This document shows, piece after piece, positions 1 through 12,640 of a stretch of DNA of 64,000 nucleotides; within the stretch, counting starts at the first letter, position 1, and the number at the start of each line of letters is the position of its first letter. The translations under genes were made by a program, and so were the position numbers. The stretch is taken from contig NC_088301.1 in the NCBI RefSeq assembly GCF_032854445.1, positions 23,346,226-23,410,225 on the forward strand. The letters are read 5' to 3'. Below the pieces are notes generated by a model that was not told where the DNA came from, ran no database searches, and saw only the letters and a program-made list of their open reading frames with translations. Origin of the DNA: Liolophura sinensis. Its lineage: Eukaryota; Mollusca; Polyplacophora; Chitonida; Chitonidae.

Positions 1-329
1 TATATATGGAATGACTATATATGAATTGTTATTTATTACTTAACTATATATATACATAATTGAAAGATATTGACAATACAGGGGGAAAGTTGAAAACAAA
101 AACAGAACCACAGGTCTAAACAAGCCAAAAAAGCAAGGCGCAAAACTGTGAAATAAATGTAGAATTTTTGAAAAAATGCAAAATATTACAAACAATGCCA
201 ACAGAGATACACTATAATCGACCCTGTTAAAACAACCTCAATGCACGTCTGAAATAGACTTTGGGTTAAATTGACCTTTGCCACCTCCAAGCATACTGGT
301 GGTTTCTTTCGGGCTGATTGAGCAGAAAG

Positions 330-570
330 CCTGCTCAGCACAAAAATGGTGGCGCTATATATACCGAAGGCTCGGATCTGCTTTTCGCATATAGCAGTGA
401 GCTTTCCAACTTAAGTACAAACTGGTGCACCCCATGCATAGCAATTTGAACTGCTGATGGGACTACTTTTAGAGTTATTCCCGCTGAACGACCCCACTCG
501 AGAACCAACTCTGCTGCATGGCCTGCATGTCAGCCTGCCTCTCTGGCATGCGCGGACGTGCACTGTCTAC
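330..570 (-). promoter_or_regulatory. Relic histone-type promoter module (H4-like), copy A
   Basis: Reading the minus strand, a block ending in TCCGAGCC about 10 bases before a TATATATAG box (355-364) resembles the GGTCCGAG-plus-TATA arrangement in front of the intact H4 gene at 60.9 kb. No histone coding sequence follows. The block is repeated in inverted form at 45.53-45.73 kb and directly related to 59.99-60.2 kb. It is either a promoter fossil or part of a dispersed repeat, since it contains the AATAACTCT string common in molluscan repeats. Confidence 0.35.
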
Positions 571-944
571 TTTGATTTGATTGGTTAATATACCAAACAT
601 ACAAGACCGAATATGTCGTGACTCCGGGGGTTCATCTGTTTCCATATACCCCTGGAGTGAAATCCACACGCGCCGAAGCCCTCTGACAACTGACATGGAG
701 AGCCAGGTGTTTCGCGTTTGGAACGTGTAAATAAACGCACGTGGTGCTTAGAGATCATTCAGTAGGCCGGGTTTGGTTGCGTTCGCATTGGCCCATAGCC
801 AGTTCTGGCCCTTTATCGACGTGAGATTTTGCTAACGTTCCACACAGTGACCCACCTGGTCGAATAGCGCAACACTGTAAACTCGTGTACACGGAAAATT
901 TTTGTAAGTTATACAATGTTATCTCCATTGCTTGATTTATGTAT

Positions 945-1030
945 TTATTTGATTAGTGTTTTTACGCCTTACTCAAGAATATTTCACTTATACGACAGCG
1001 ACCAGCATTATGGTGGGAGGAAATCGGATC
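945..1030 (-). mobile_element. SINE-I fragment (3' end)
   Basis: Contains the family's 3' signature, with TTACGCC, AGAATATTTCACTTATACGA and CCAGCATTATGGTGGGAGG. It is truncated before the tRNA-like head. The same fragment sits at 45.06-45.15 kb in the other arm, so the insertion predates the duplication. Confidence 0.8.
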
Positions 1031-1321
1031 CCCATTCATTGAAGAGTTAAGTGTGCAACTACATGACTACTTTGTGTATTCTACGCGCGCATGGTAGTGC
1101 CCATGTATTCACATATATAATGTTCTTATAGAATATAAAACCATAAATATGATCAACGAAGGTATTTTTAAGGCATTTATGCAACTCGAAGACGCAAGAG
1201 GTTTATACATTAGGTTTTGTTGTAGATTTAAGTCATCTGGTATAGAACAATAAACCTTATTTTATGATCAACCAAAAACAATTATTTAACAAATCTCAAA
1301 CATATAACATAAAAAATCTGT

Positions 1322-3169
1322 TTACTGGAGAGGCTCTCTGCAATAACAAAACTTTTTCAGATTTGCGTTGTTGATACAATATGATTGCTGCCCGTACTTG
1401 TTAATACGGCTCATCTCCCCTGTCAATTTAAAAATGTCTTTGGATTCAACTTGGCGAACTGTTGCTTCGAATAACCCATCACCGGGCACAGATGAGAACA
1501 TGATCTGATAATGAGTCAATGTTTTATTCTCTTTGTTTTTCAGATAAGAACTGACTGAAAATCGCCAGGCTCTGTTGACGGCCTTTAAATGTAGAACCGC
1601 GCACTTAGTGCTATTGGTGATACGGTTCAAGTGTTCTATACACCACTTGGCTGCAGCAATGACAGTTTTGTCCTGGGCGTGGACTTCCACCTGTGACTGA
1701 CAGGTGCACCAGTGAGGAGCAATCTCTGCCTCCTCGCACGTCCTACTTATTGGAACCTTTCTGAACAAACTGAACCCCCGTCGACCCTCCTGGAGGTCCG
1801 AAGCGCCATCAAACCTCCTTGAGGCTATGTCCTTCAGAGTATAATAAATATCAAAGGGAGTAGTAAGTCTATGAGCATTGATATGTACGTTGTTTGTTAC
1901 CTGGGGGTATCTGGACTTGAACCAAGGAGGTAAATATAACAGCAGCATCGGCAGCCGTTCTTCCATCTTTCCAACATAAGTATTACGTAAGGCACCCCAG
2001 CGCATTCCGTGATCGCCGAAGAAAAACAAAATGGTATTGTTCAAAATACCTTTGCGTTTCAGGTTTTGGAAGAACTCCAGATAAATATAATCAACCCTAC
2101 CGACATGATTGACATGATTATGACTCATTCTGGTTAGAAAGGTATAAGCAAAGAGGGAATTGTCCTGTTTTAAGTCAAGAACATCGGACAGATAGCTCAG
2201 GACTATGCCTGTCTCTGCGCGGCCCGCGAAACACCCATACTTATTCCACAGATCGCCATTTTGGCTCATGGCTAAACTGAAAGGTCTTAGATAGTAATCA
2301 GTGGGCTGTTTAGGAAAACCGGGCTTAAGGTAGTTAAACGTGGCAATTTGTGGGTGGTCTTCAGCCAAAAGTGTAAGGTATCCGGCTTTGGAGAATTCCT
2401 TCCACATGTATTCATATTTCTCCACATGTATTTTCTTTCCACTTGACGGTACTTCATGCACAAACTTGCCAGTAAGTAGAGGCACCACGTTGACAAACGT
2501 GTTATCGGCGACTTTGTTGTAGCCATGGAATTCAACACTCCCGAGCGTCTCGGTCAAAAAGTGATAAGTTTTGTTCAGTTGTCTAATCATATTGAGCCTT
2601 GACATGGAGTCCACCCCCACTAATAGGACGTTTGGCGGTGGTTGGGAATCGATCTCCGGTGCTGACACCACGGTGCGGTTTTCTTCAGAAACGTTCTTGG
2701 GGACAGCAAACGCGTAACAATTTTTATAAATTTCCTTATTTGTCTGATTGTAACAGCTTACCGACAAAAAGTCATCTGATACTTTGAAATCCTTTTCAAA
2801 TTTAACAGGTTTGGAGATAATGAAACCGTTGTCAGAGTTTGGTCTTCGCTTGAGGACGGAGAACGAACAATAGCTGATGTTGTACGAAAAGTCGAGTGAT
2901 TTGTTGACTCTTAGCCATCTTCCGTCTTGGAAGGTGAATGACACATGACCCTTGTCACAGCGTAAATCTGGTAAATGTTTGATAAATTTCACGATGGACT
3001 CGTCGTATGGATGCAGTGCAGGAATTATACAGCCGGGTTTGCGCACTTGATATCTCTGATCACGGACCCAGTGTGTGAGAGGTGATATGACCAGCATCGT
3101 TGAAGACAACCAATAAAGCATCACTACAGCGAAGACAAGGAAACTCAAGAAAACAAGCCGTTTTTTCAT
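1322..3169 (-). CDS. DUF229 / alkaline-phosphatase-superfamily type II membrane protein
   Basis: A single-exon frame of 615 residues. I start it at 3169 (MKKR) because the 43 codons upstream run into a SINE. A short basic N-terminus precedes one hydrophobic segment (LVFLSFLVFAVVMLYWLSS), giving a signal-anchor topology with the rest lumenal or extracellular and several N-glycosylation sequons. The DUF229 core begins near residue 180 with NVLLVGVDSMSRLNMIRQL. It continues through a FVNVVPLLTG segment, an AEDHP motif, and the metal-site-like FFFGDHGMRWG, which resembles the D-H-G motif of the sulfatase/phosphatase fold. Cysteine pairs in the C-terminal third suggest disulfides. Known of the family: widespread in nematodes, arthropods and molluscs, with substrate unestablished. 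A relic copy is at 43.76-44.76 kb. No break was seen, so it is probably functional. Confidence 0.85.
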   Translation of the reverse strand: MKKRLVFLSFLVFAVVMLYWLSSTMLVISPLTHWVRDQRYQVRKPGCIIPALHPYDESIVKFIKHLPDLRCDKGHVSFTFQDGRWLRVNKSLDFSYNISYCSFSVLKRRPNSDNGFIISKPVKFEKDFKVSDDFLSVSCYNQTNKEIYKNCYAFAVPKNVSEENRTVVSAPEIDSQPPPNVLLVGVDSMSRLNMIRQLNKTYHFLTETLGSVEFHGYNKVADNTFVNVVPLLTGKFVHEVPSSGKKIHVEKYEYMWKEFSKAGYLTLLAEDHPQIATFNYLKPGFPKQPTDYYLRPFSLAMSQNGDLWNKYGCFAGRAETGIVLSYLSDVLDLKQDNSLFAYTFLTRMSHNHVNHVGRVDYIYLEFFQNLKRKGILNNTILFFFGDHGMRWGALRNTYVGKMEERLPMLLLYLPPWFKSRYPQVTNNVHINAHRLTTPFDIYYTLKDIASRRFDGASDLQEGRRGFSLFRKVPISRTCEEAEIAPHWCTCQSQVEVHAQDKTVIAAAKWCIEHLNRITNSTKCAVLHLKAVNRAWRFSVSSYLKNKENKTLTHYQIMFSSVPGDGLFEATVRQVESKDIFKLTGEMSRINKYGQQSYCINNANLKKFCYCREPLQ

Positions 3170-3239
3170 GGTTAAGCTTCCCACTTCACATCCATCCACC
3201 GGTCGTATGGATCCTGAAGAAGAAGAAAAAATGAGTACA

Positions 3240-3535
3240 CCCGACTGATTCGATGTCCTAATGGTTAGAGCGTCGGAGTCGAGAGACCCAGTGATCAAAC
3301 CTGGGTTATACGAAACTCTTTAAAACTGTAGTTGTTGCTGCCTCGCTTGGCGCTCAGCACTAAGAGGTTAGAGCAAGGAAACATGAGTAGTTGACCTGGG
3401 GACAGTATAATTTGACTTGGTGGAATGTCATGCCTGGTGTCTTCGTCATGATATTTTAGCGGCATGGACTCGACCTGCCACAAGCAGACACAAGTACATA
3501 CAGTTCTAGTCGTCATATGATTAAAAAATTGTTAA
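3240..3535 (+). mobile_element. SINE-II, near full length, with tRNA-like head
   Basis: The head at 3245-3305 has an A-box-like TGGTTAGAGCGT and a B-box-like AGTGATCAAACCTGG. The body contains GTTGTTGCTGCC and AAGAGGTTAGAGCAAGG, and the tail contains GTCGTCATATGATT, the reverse complement of the common CGTCGTAC-type end. It lies about 70 bases upstream of the DUF229 start codon and therefore in that gene's promoter or 5' UTR. No matching copy exists in arm B, where this stretch is missing. Confidence 0.75.
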
Positions 3536-4694
3536 TTGTTGAGGTCGCGTGTTCGAATACAGCTTTTGCTGTCGTGGCTGCGGCTTTAAGTCAGGTTTGT
3601 CAGGAGCCTTGCCACTCCGGTCACACACCACCCCCTCCATTCAATAAAAGGACCACTGTCGTAAAAGACAAATCCTTCAGTATATCTTAAACACCAGATT
3701 AAATAAATCAATAAATCTAGAATATATAGTGCCATAAAAGAGAGAAAAGGTATATAGATGGTCATTTATTCTCGCAATGAACAAATGTATTCATGCAACG
3801 GCTTAAAAGATGAAGCGCTGATTTTTGTATACTTGAATCTGGTTTTAAATGACATACTTTACTTAATATATATTTTACACTTGAATATAAACTGTGCTCA
3901 TTGCAGTTTCATGAAAGGCTGTTTCATCTCACCTTCAGAATGCATTGTTTTTTGTTCGAGAAATCAGATTTTTTCAAACAGAGTAACTGTTTTAAAGACT
4001 TGGTTTCTGTGATGTGTTTTTACCTTGTCTTTTCCTTTATAGTTTTCAAATATCCATTTTATCGTATATATCATTTCAAATGAGGTATATGTATATATTT
4101 CATTTCATATCGTATATACATGCATGGGAGGGGTATGACATAAATTCACGGTGAACTATCTTCTTTCATTTTTCTGTACTGTGACTAAACCGGAGAAGAC
4201 AAACAAAACGTGGAGTTTTCGAATGGTTACCTTGTATTGTGTAGGACAGGCCTGTTATGCTAGCCATAGGGATTGAAAAATGTGGCCTTGCCCAGTTATT
4301 TACATCCTTTATAACAGACTTATGCTAAGGTACCAGGAGCCAGTAGTTCAGAGGTGTATATAAGTTAACCCAGACTTGAATCTTAATACCAGCCTCATTC
4401 CAATACACAGTAAATAATATTTTAGCCTGTAGTTAATACCGGGATTAGGCTCTAATACACTTTTGAGCATTTCCGCCCAGGACGGCCGATGGGATAATAT
4501 ACCCTACACAGTATCCTATTGTCGTGACCCGCTCGGTCTCAGAGTATAACCCGTATATGAATGATGTGTATCGGAATGCTTTAAGGTTTATGATTAATTT
4601 TTTTTGTAAGATTAAGTTTTTTAATCTTACACATACAGGTCTGTATAGAAAATTTTAAAAAAGCAAAGCATTTAACACATCTTTGAATTTGCAA

Positions 4695-4955
4695 GGATTG
4701 AATGCTTGGGGTTTAACGTCGTACATAACAGTTTTTCAGTCCTATGACGACGAGTGCTGCCGCCACTAAAGTATCATGCCGAAGACACCAGACATGATAG
4801 CCAACCCAGTCACATTATACTGACACCGGGCCAACCAGTCCTGTTTCCTTGCTCTAACCTCTTACTGCTGAGAGCAAGGCGAAGGCAGCAACAAGTACCA
4901 TTTTTAAAGACTTTCTTAAGACGTTTGTATGTGGGTAAAACCTTTCTGTGTTGAA
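4695..4955 (-). mobile_element. SINE-II copy, reverse orientation, 5'-truncated
   Basis: Starts with the reversed 3' end (GCTTGGGGTTTAACGTCG, then CAGTCCTATGACGACGA). It runs through the body segment that matches 3320-3500 in reverse complement (CTTGCTCTAACCTCTTA). The tRNA-like head is not recognisable. Confidence 0.7.
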
Positions 4956-5379
4956 TGAAACAATTCAAGTTGTTGTGTTAGAGTTCATCACATACGTTTT
5001 TTGTGTATCCACTAAATTTAATTATTATGGAATTACTTAAACACAAACATGTCTTGAATAAATGTGAAGTACATAAATTTCACACTTGCCAAAGACCCAA
5101 AGGAAGTGCAGTACCGAATAGCGAAAGATTGTGTAAGCAGGTAAGGCAATGGTGACGTAACAAACTTTGACAAAGCCACATTTCTCGGATCTTCCAAAGG
5201 GCTTCTAGTGACAGTAAAGCAGTTTCTGAGACAAAAACACACATTCCTCAGATATCGAAAAGGGCTTAGCATTTCAGCATATCTTAGCATTTTTACCTCA
5301 CATTTTAGAATGGCTATATCACATTTTCGGTGTGAGTCGCCCCCACCGTATCTCTCACTATTCGTGGTGCCCTCTTGAC

Positions 5380-5530
5380 GCTTGTATAGCCGTTGAAGAC
5401 CACACTTATCTGGTATGCCTCATGTGAGAAAGTTTGTCAGTAACTTATTAAAGGTCAGTGGTTTACGCCGAACACCCTGGGTTCCTGCACCCATAGAACT
5501 GACCCGCTATCGTATGGGTCAAACACTAGT
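5380..5530 (+). mobile_element. SINE-III-like fragment
   Basis: Contains AAAGGTCAGTGGTTTACGCC, a string shared with the element at 21.04-21.29 kb. The rest is degraded. Around it, 4960-5380 and 5530-5990 show no gene or recognisable repeat. Confidence 0.4.
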
Positions 5531-5989
5531 GAGTCATGGACATTTCTATATATACCTACAGACATATAACAATTGCAAACGCTTACCAACAGCTGGGACT
5601 TGGTAGTGTTCCAGTCTCTGATTGTTCATATAACCCTCAACTACCCGCACTGCAGCACTTGTACTCTTGTATCTGAATGCATATATAATCCACTGCGGTG
5701 GCCTTATGAGAGCTTGCCGGTGTCTCGGTTTTTAGTTACGCAGATAATGCAAATGATTCCACCTTTACATAACGTATTGCGCAGCTCATAACTATTGATC
5801 TAACAAATACACCTAGCAAAACAGGCACACTGAGAGCAAAGCTGTCCAAATCCTGACTAATCCTAAGAATAATAATTGTGGAGGTCATATTTCACTGTTT
5901 ACACGATTACGGCTTACCCCAGCTAACCTATACAATCTAAGGGTTATCGTAAATAGTACATCAGATTACTTACACCGCCTTTGGGTTAT

Positions 5990-8900
5990 TCTTAAGGGTG
6001 ATGTCGGAGGGCGATGAAAGGGCAGCTGGGTTGTAAATGGCGCGTTATGATTGGTAGATAGGGCGAGCACGTGCGATGACATCATGGTATGACGTCATAG
6101 TCCGCAGTATCACAGCATGGTATTTGATTATATAAAGCGATGCGCAGCCCAGTCTCGTCACTTGCCCTTTGAAGCTTGCACAGTTCAGTCTTACTACCGT
6201 TTCACCATGCAGAAGACCAAACATGCGATGACAGGCAGTTCCTCATGTGTGAAAAAAGACGTCAGTACGACACAGGCTGATGAGAAAAAGGCTAAGTTTT
6301 CTCAGCCAATGCCTCCGAAGAAGCGGAACTGCTGACCGCCTGTTACTACCCTATCAAACACTGACGTCACCAAAGGCTTCCGCATCCAGGTGCGAGGGAG
6401 TAACGTCACCTTTTATCTTAAAACTTTGGGGAGCGTTACCAAAAGGAGATCACCCTACCCGGTGGACGCCTTCATCTGCAGCTTCAAGGGGGAATGAAAG
6501 GTAAAGCCGTCCACGCCACGCCAGCCAACGCTCCACCTACGGTTGACGGAGAGGGACTCACTCGTCTTACCAAGGATGTGTTTGTTAGTTTGTAAGTGTG
6601 CCAACATGCCCAACCCGGTGACTATGTGGTACTCTTCAGGGGGTTTTGGGGGAGGGGGTATTACACACATTGCTGGAGGCTCTGCCTATGGTAGGACAAT
6701 GTCTTTCCAGACAAAACCTCAGCGTACCGACGCCAGTAGCGCTACCCATGCCTCCACTCGTACTGTTATCAACAACCCACGGGCACGCTAGCAGCTGCAC
6801 GCCAACAACGCGTCCCCCGACGCCTCAATTGGTTCCTAAGGACTACGAGACCTTAGAAACCTTGATGTGGGATTATTGTTGATGAACGCCTCGGACCTTT
6901 GGTGTTGGAAGTGATGCAACAGCGGTGTCACGGTTGCAAAATAGACCATCCCAGTCAGAAGCACCACTCATGCCTGGACCCACTGGATATTATCGATTTC
7001 GACGAGATGGATGGCTCCCAGGGCTTAAACCAGGACAAAGTGCTCACCAGTTTCCAGGCTAAAGTGGAAACAGACAAATGGGTTGACAGTTTGACAGGTT
7101 ATCAAAGACACTCACATTCTGAAAGGCAATCCGTCGTTCAGCGGACTTTACTTAGGGCGTATCCTGTCAAAGATGTAAGTAAGTAACGTTCTTGTTTTGT
7201 TTTGTTTTTTACTGATAACCTTATACCTAGGTATGTTTTGTTTTGTCGGTTAAATCCATGTTTCAAAGTATAGCATAATTAACTGCTGTTGTTGTTGTCT
7301 TTTGCTATGTTCATTTAAGATGGCAATGTGTACCACACCTGGTGACTAAGGACATTTTACAATTTTTTAGTTAAAACAGGCGGAAGATATCACCACCACC
7401 ACTATCCACCATTGAATCCACCAGGGGGACACTGTCTCCCCTTTGAACATGGAATATTTCGACGGTGTGCATATCGGTGACACCTGTATCGTCAATATCC
7501 ACCATTACATGAGTGACCTACTGAACTTTGGAGATCTGAGATGTTTTCTCTGAACTTTAACGGCGAATAGAACTTTGTGATTGTTTTTTTTTTGTTTGTT
7601 TGAAACGTTCACCACGGTTTGAACTTTGAACATGCACTACACTTTGACCACACATTTCAACTTTGACATCGTATTAATCTTTGCTGACCATGATGAGTGA
7701 CTTGTTTTTTCGTTTCTCCACTTCCTGTAGTTTGTTTTATGATGGGCAAGTAAAATAATTGAAATATATAAGATGCTGTGTTTGCTGTTGTTGTTGTTGT
7801 TGTTGACAGGTATGCCCATGGTGTTCCGAAGTTAGAGGGGTAGTCATTTTGAATGATGGATTTGTACTAGGTACAAACACCTGGTACGTGCCATGTTCGA
7901 AGACCGTCACGTGAATGAGGTGGGTTCCACCGTCTTCCGTGTGTTCACGAAAGATTTATGTAACCGTGTGGAGAATCCTAATACAATCCTCAACTACTGC
8001 TACCACACCATCTTACTAAAACTGAGTGTCCTCCAACGTCCACGCGACCCATCATTACGCCCCGGAACCTCACCCAGTGTCAGGCATCTTCCTACACCAA
8101 TTCTACTACCAGCCTGATCGCATAGAGTGGAGCCGTTATCCCAGGCGGCACCTGAGCACACAGTCGGTGAAGGCCTGTCTAGCCAAACAGGAGGCGTATA
8201 CGGCTGGAGGGTATGAGTACCTTTGCCAAATGCAACGATGGGTATCGTTACCTGTTGATGTGTATAGACATTCCTTCTAAATACGCTTGGGTGGTGCCCA
8301 TCCGCACCAAGACTGGGGATATTCTCATCGACGCATTTAAGACCATTTTCAAAAGCGGGTGTACCGCCTTGTTCTACAAATTGACGAGGGAAAAGAATTT
8401 CCCAATCAGCCCTTTTCATCATATTTAAAGGAGAACGGGATGTTCTTCCATAGCCTTGGTAATCCAACGGTTCAATCGCAACAACACGCGGGAACAATCG
8501 GGTCAACCATCGCAGTATCCGTCAAGCACCCATCACCGTCACAACAAGAACGATAACAAAGTTACTAACCTGGTTAAAAAGTTCCACCCGCCCTCGGCAC
8601 GGTCGACATTACCGCTATGACGTGGGAGATCTCGTCAAGGGGATTTTCTTGAAATTCTACCTCCCAAACTGTAGTCAAGAAGTCTCCCACATAGTTCGGC
8701 GCCATCCAGGAGCCTGCGGTCTATGCGTTGGAAGACCTTCAAAGGGGAGTGGTTGGGGGGGGGGGGGCATTTTACGAGAAGGAACTCCATCCCCGGAGAC
8801 TTACTACCCAGTGGAGAAGAAAAAGCGGGGCAAAATGTACCACTTGCCCAAGTGGCTTAACCTCTCCAGCTAGTTTCAATTTTTAGGTGCCTGCAACGGA

Positions 8901-11480
8901 TGTGCAACGTATTAAACTTTTACCCACTCTCTCCGTCACAGCCTAGGCCACGATTGCCTAAGGGGTTACACCAGTGCATGCAAGGTCTGCGAGAAAACAA
9001 AGATGCCGCAACCGCCCTGATTGGGATACACCGCCCATGATTGGGATACACCAGTCTTTTGGTAGATGGGTTTGTTTGGGAACTCGATGCCGTACTTACC
9101 CAAGAACAGTCTGCGCTGCAAGTCCTTCAAGATCAGTTGAACAGGACGTTGCTCCATGCGTTTTCAATCAGCGTTTAGCCTGGACCACACCACCACAATC
9201 ACCACCGGTGACAGACATCTTCTTCCAAAAGAAGTTTCCAAAGATGTCCCTGGTCGAACACAGGCTGTTGGATGGGTTGATTCACGACAAGAACCTGGTC
9301 ATTTCTACCGTCAAAGCCTTCAACGCATTGGATGGGGAAATAGATGGCATTTTAAAAGAAAGAAGATTCGACGGTACCAACACGTCCTGAAAAGCTGCCT
9401 GACATTTCAAGACCAATGCCAGCAACGAGTAACTCCACGCCCTCTCACGACCCTACCACCACAACCGCCACCACCAACACCGCCATAATCCACGCGGGCC
9501 ACAACAGAAAAGAGCAAACGGGACAGAGGATAAGACGGCGCAACCTTCCACAGGTGAGGAATCTGGGTCCAAAAGTGGTACCATGGACACCCCGACGACC
9601 CTAACCGTCCCAACACCTATTCCCATGGACGTCTAAGAAAATTCGTCTTACTTCACGCATGTTCTGAGAAACCCACAAAAGAATACGACACAGGCTCGCT
9701 TCACGACCCCGGGTAGGTGACGCATGCGTTACTCTGGCTTACGTTCCACGCCTGGCATTGTCCCCACCACAGCGCTGGAACCCTTATTAAGCCTCCACCC
9801 CTTACAGAGTAAGGTTAGTTAACTTTCCGAGAAGTTCTGTGAACAGCATGTTTTATATGATGCTACCCAGTAATTGTTCGCTCAACTATTTTCCGCGGAA
9901 ATACTCTGGTGCATTACAACCACACAGCTCCCTCAACTGATTCATCTTGTCCGGTGAGTGAGAATGTGGACTGGCGGAAATACTGTACCCACGATCGTGG
10001 TACAATGTAGGCCACGACGCGGTCTTGTTTGGTGTACTTTGGCAAGACCGTACCCACAAGATATTCCTGCCAGAGAGAAATTATCCTAAACACCGAACTG
10101 ATGAAGAACCTCAAAGGCTTTGTTAAACCCGTGGCAGATTAGATCGTCTTGGGGTATGACAAATGTCGTCAAAAGTATACGCTGAGCTTTAAATTTCCTC
10201 AAGCCGTGAGCTTTAGCCACGGTTAAAAGATGCGGGGATCAGGACACTTACTTGGACAAGGTAATCAGTGCCTCCACCAACATGTATCCCTATCGTGCGT
10301 ACATCGAGGCTCTGCTGACCTAAGGAAAGAATGCCATAGACACCCACATTGTGGTTTGTGATATGGGGGCACGCCCGCTCAGATAGATACCGCGGGCAAC
10401 AGGAACGCCAGGTTTAGGAAACGGCAGTCCCTGGCATTAATGCATAAATAAGCATCCCCGGGATGTGGTTCCTTTGCATTGTTTTAATTGAATGTTAAAT
10501 GTGATGACAGCAAAGCACTTTGAGTATTTCTAGACCAGTGACGTCTAACAAATTGCAGTTAACATCCCTGCATTTTTTTTACCTAATTCTGCTTAAGCCA
10601 TGTTGCTGGAGGCGTGTAAATTGCTACCATTTATGCATTTACATGAACAATTTGAATAAAACCCTGACTGAGGTAAACTGACAAGAGGGCGTATTTCGCC
10701 AGTTACGTGTGACCATTTACGAGCTATCAGACTGTCGTCGCTGCTCTGGTTTTACTCTCTGTGCTGTATGTCTTCAATTATATCACTGTGACTTGTTTTT
10801 ATAAGAGCGCTATTTGTTGAACAACGTGTGCATTCCAGTGCGCCGCACGCCTGCCAAGACGCGTTTGCCTTAACATCCGCGTGTGAAGTCGCTGAAGGCG
10901 AGAGTAAAAGATCTGCTGATTTCAAGCCCCAGCCAATTACCCGATCCGTCCTGTCCTGACCAAATATTTCTACGTGCCCAGGGACTAGACTTGTTTATGA
11001 GCTATGGAACATTGCGTTTGACGGAATGTACTCTCAAAACCCCTTTACTTTTCAACATGTCTACATTAACTACATGGCTTTGCACGTGGGAGGATGTCAG
11101 GTTCTAGCCAAGCCACTCAGCCCGAACTTTGACTCGGACAACTACATTTGATCTTACATGAGCTTGTTTGGGCACTGGAAAGCTAGATAGATATCCGCAC
11201 GGACCATTGGAAATGGAACCCCCGACCTGTACAAAGCTTCGATACAGCCGTGTGAGGACAATATTGTTTGTATATCTTATTACAGCTCGCTCGAAGACGT
11301 TTCTTGAACTGTATTGTCAATACGTTTGAATCCTCACCTACCACACATGACAACGATCTGTTGGTATATCATTGGGCGGACCACAAGTTTGGTATCCGAC
11401 TCAGGGTTTTTTGTTTACTGAAATGATTTTTAAAAAAACATACCTTTAACGACATGTCCTATGGACAATAATATATATAG
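5990..11480 (+). mobile_element. Fossil Polinton/Maverick, copy A
   Basis: A broken, partial element of about 5.5 kb against the usual 15-20 kb. Recognisable parts are a TATA-bearing 5' region with short unassigned open segments (about 6.1-7.2 kb), an rve-type integrase remnant with the C-terminal region typical of Polinton integrases (about 7.9-8.87 kb), unassigned open segments (about 9.0-9.65 kb), and a short remnant of the F54H12.2-like minor-capsid-type protein (about 10.9-11.15 kb). No polymerase, ATPase or protease was recognised, and no terminal inverted repeats were identified. Well over ten breaks, so it is old. It was in place before the inverted duplication, because a second copy occupies 39.5-43.4 kb. 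A separate dispersed repeat (10.49-10.8 kb) has inserted into it. Confidence 0.75.
10490..10800 (+). repeat. Dispersed repeat R1, copy 1
   Basis: About 300 bases closely related, in the same orientation, to 34.40-34.70 kb. Both contain TTATGCATTTACATGA or a near variant, ACTGAGGTAAA, CAAGAGGGCGTATTTC and CTGTCGTCGCTGCTCTG. There is no coding potential. It is probably a non-autonomous element, but I could not fix its ends. Confidence 0.7.
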
Positions 11481-11552
11481 CATTGTGTGGACCGCATGCT
11501 TCGTATCCCAACATCCAAAAATATGATGATATTTCACCAAGAAAACTAATAT

Positions 11553-11575
11553 TGTGTGTGTGCGTGCGTGCGTGC

Positions 11576-11654
<79 letters not shown>

Positions 11655-11719
11655 GTGTGCGCGTGCGTGTGCGTGTGCGTGCGCGGGTGGGTGGGTGGGT
11701 GTGTGTGTGTGTATGTGTG

Positions 11720-11752
<33 letters not shown>

Positions 11753-11784
11753 GTGCGCGTGCGCGTGCGCGTGTGCGTGTGCGT

Positions 11785-11820
<36 letters not shown>
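11553..11820. repeat. Complex (TG/CG)n microsatellite
   Basis: About 270 bases of alternating purine-pyrimidine GT repeats with GCGT/GCGC variants and a short GGGT patch. A decayed counterpart, (CA)n, lies at 39.39-39.41 kb in arm B. The long open frames across it (Cys/Val-rich) are artefacts. Confidence 0.97.
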
Positions 11821-11859
11821 TTTCCCTCTTATTAAAATACTGTATGCTCAGATTAGACC

Positions 11860-11897
11860 ATTCTCTTTCGGGGATGTGGTTGGCCCTAAAAAGGGCC
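11860..11897 (-). terminator. Orphan histone 3' stem-loop with downstream element
   Basis: On the minus strand, GGCCCTTTTTAGGGCC (11882-11897) is followed by CCCCGAAAGAGA, which matches the histone stem-loop and the purine-rich U7 target seen after the intact histone genes here. No histone coding sequence precedes it on that strand, so it is the 3' remnant of a lost gene. Its counterpart in arm B is at 39305-39320. Confidence 0.75.
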
Positions 11898-12009
11898 AGT
11901 GGAATAGGAAGGTAAGACTGGGCTGTGTGGCTGGCTATGTTGGGATCGTCTCTAGATGTCCAGGTGCGTGGTGCTCACAGCGCCCCCAGAACGCCTTAAC
12001 TGTTCAGAT

Positions 12010-12640
12010 TATAGGTGTAAAATACGTAAAAGCACTACGCGAATTCACAGTTTAGCCAGTTTACTTTCACTGTCCTACCCCTACCTCAATGAGTCGCCGC
12101 ACATTCATACTCCCCTCCGTCTCCTTCCCCTTCATCCTACATTTATATGTAATACACATGTTGACAACCGGAATACATGAAAATGCTCCTAAAACTACCT
12201 GCATGCGCTAAAACCTTCGGTTTGCTGATAACCTCAGTTTGGTCATATAGGGATTTTCTTTCTTGTAGGTCTACATACCAGTGGTATGGTATGATGTGCT
12301 GCTCAAGGAGAATAGGCTGCTATACCTAGCACTGATGTTTGTGAATTTTAGGCGGCGTTTTAAATGTCGTTGATAGGCCTATATAACCATTCCATACATG
12401 TATTAGGTCTATATTATTGCATATACACTGTATAGGAATTTCAAGGCTGAAAGTTACATTCGTTGTAAAGTGGTTCCCACCACTCTACGGTTTTAATACA
12501 GACAAAATATATGCCAGTGTATTTCAGCGTTTCACACCTGGGCTAAGTTAATTCAAACCACTAACCTATAACGCATTCAAATTAATTGTTTAAGTTATGC
12601 AGGCATTCGATAGGCAATGCACAGTCAGTCTGTATGAAAA
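12010..12640. other. No recognised feature
   Basis: AT-rich sequence between the microsatellite and the H2B relic. I see no gene or named repeat. Confidence 0.5.

Noticed and set aside
11483-12055. Three overlapping Cys/Val-rich open frames
   Set aside because: They are translations of the (TG)n/(GCGT)n microsatellite in three frames.
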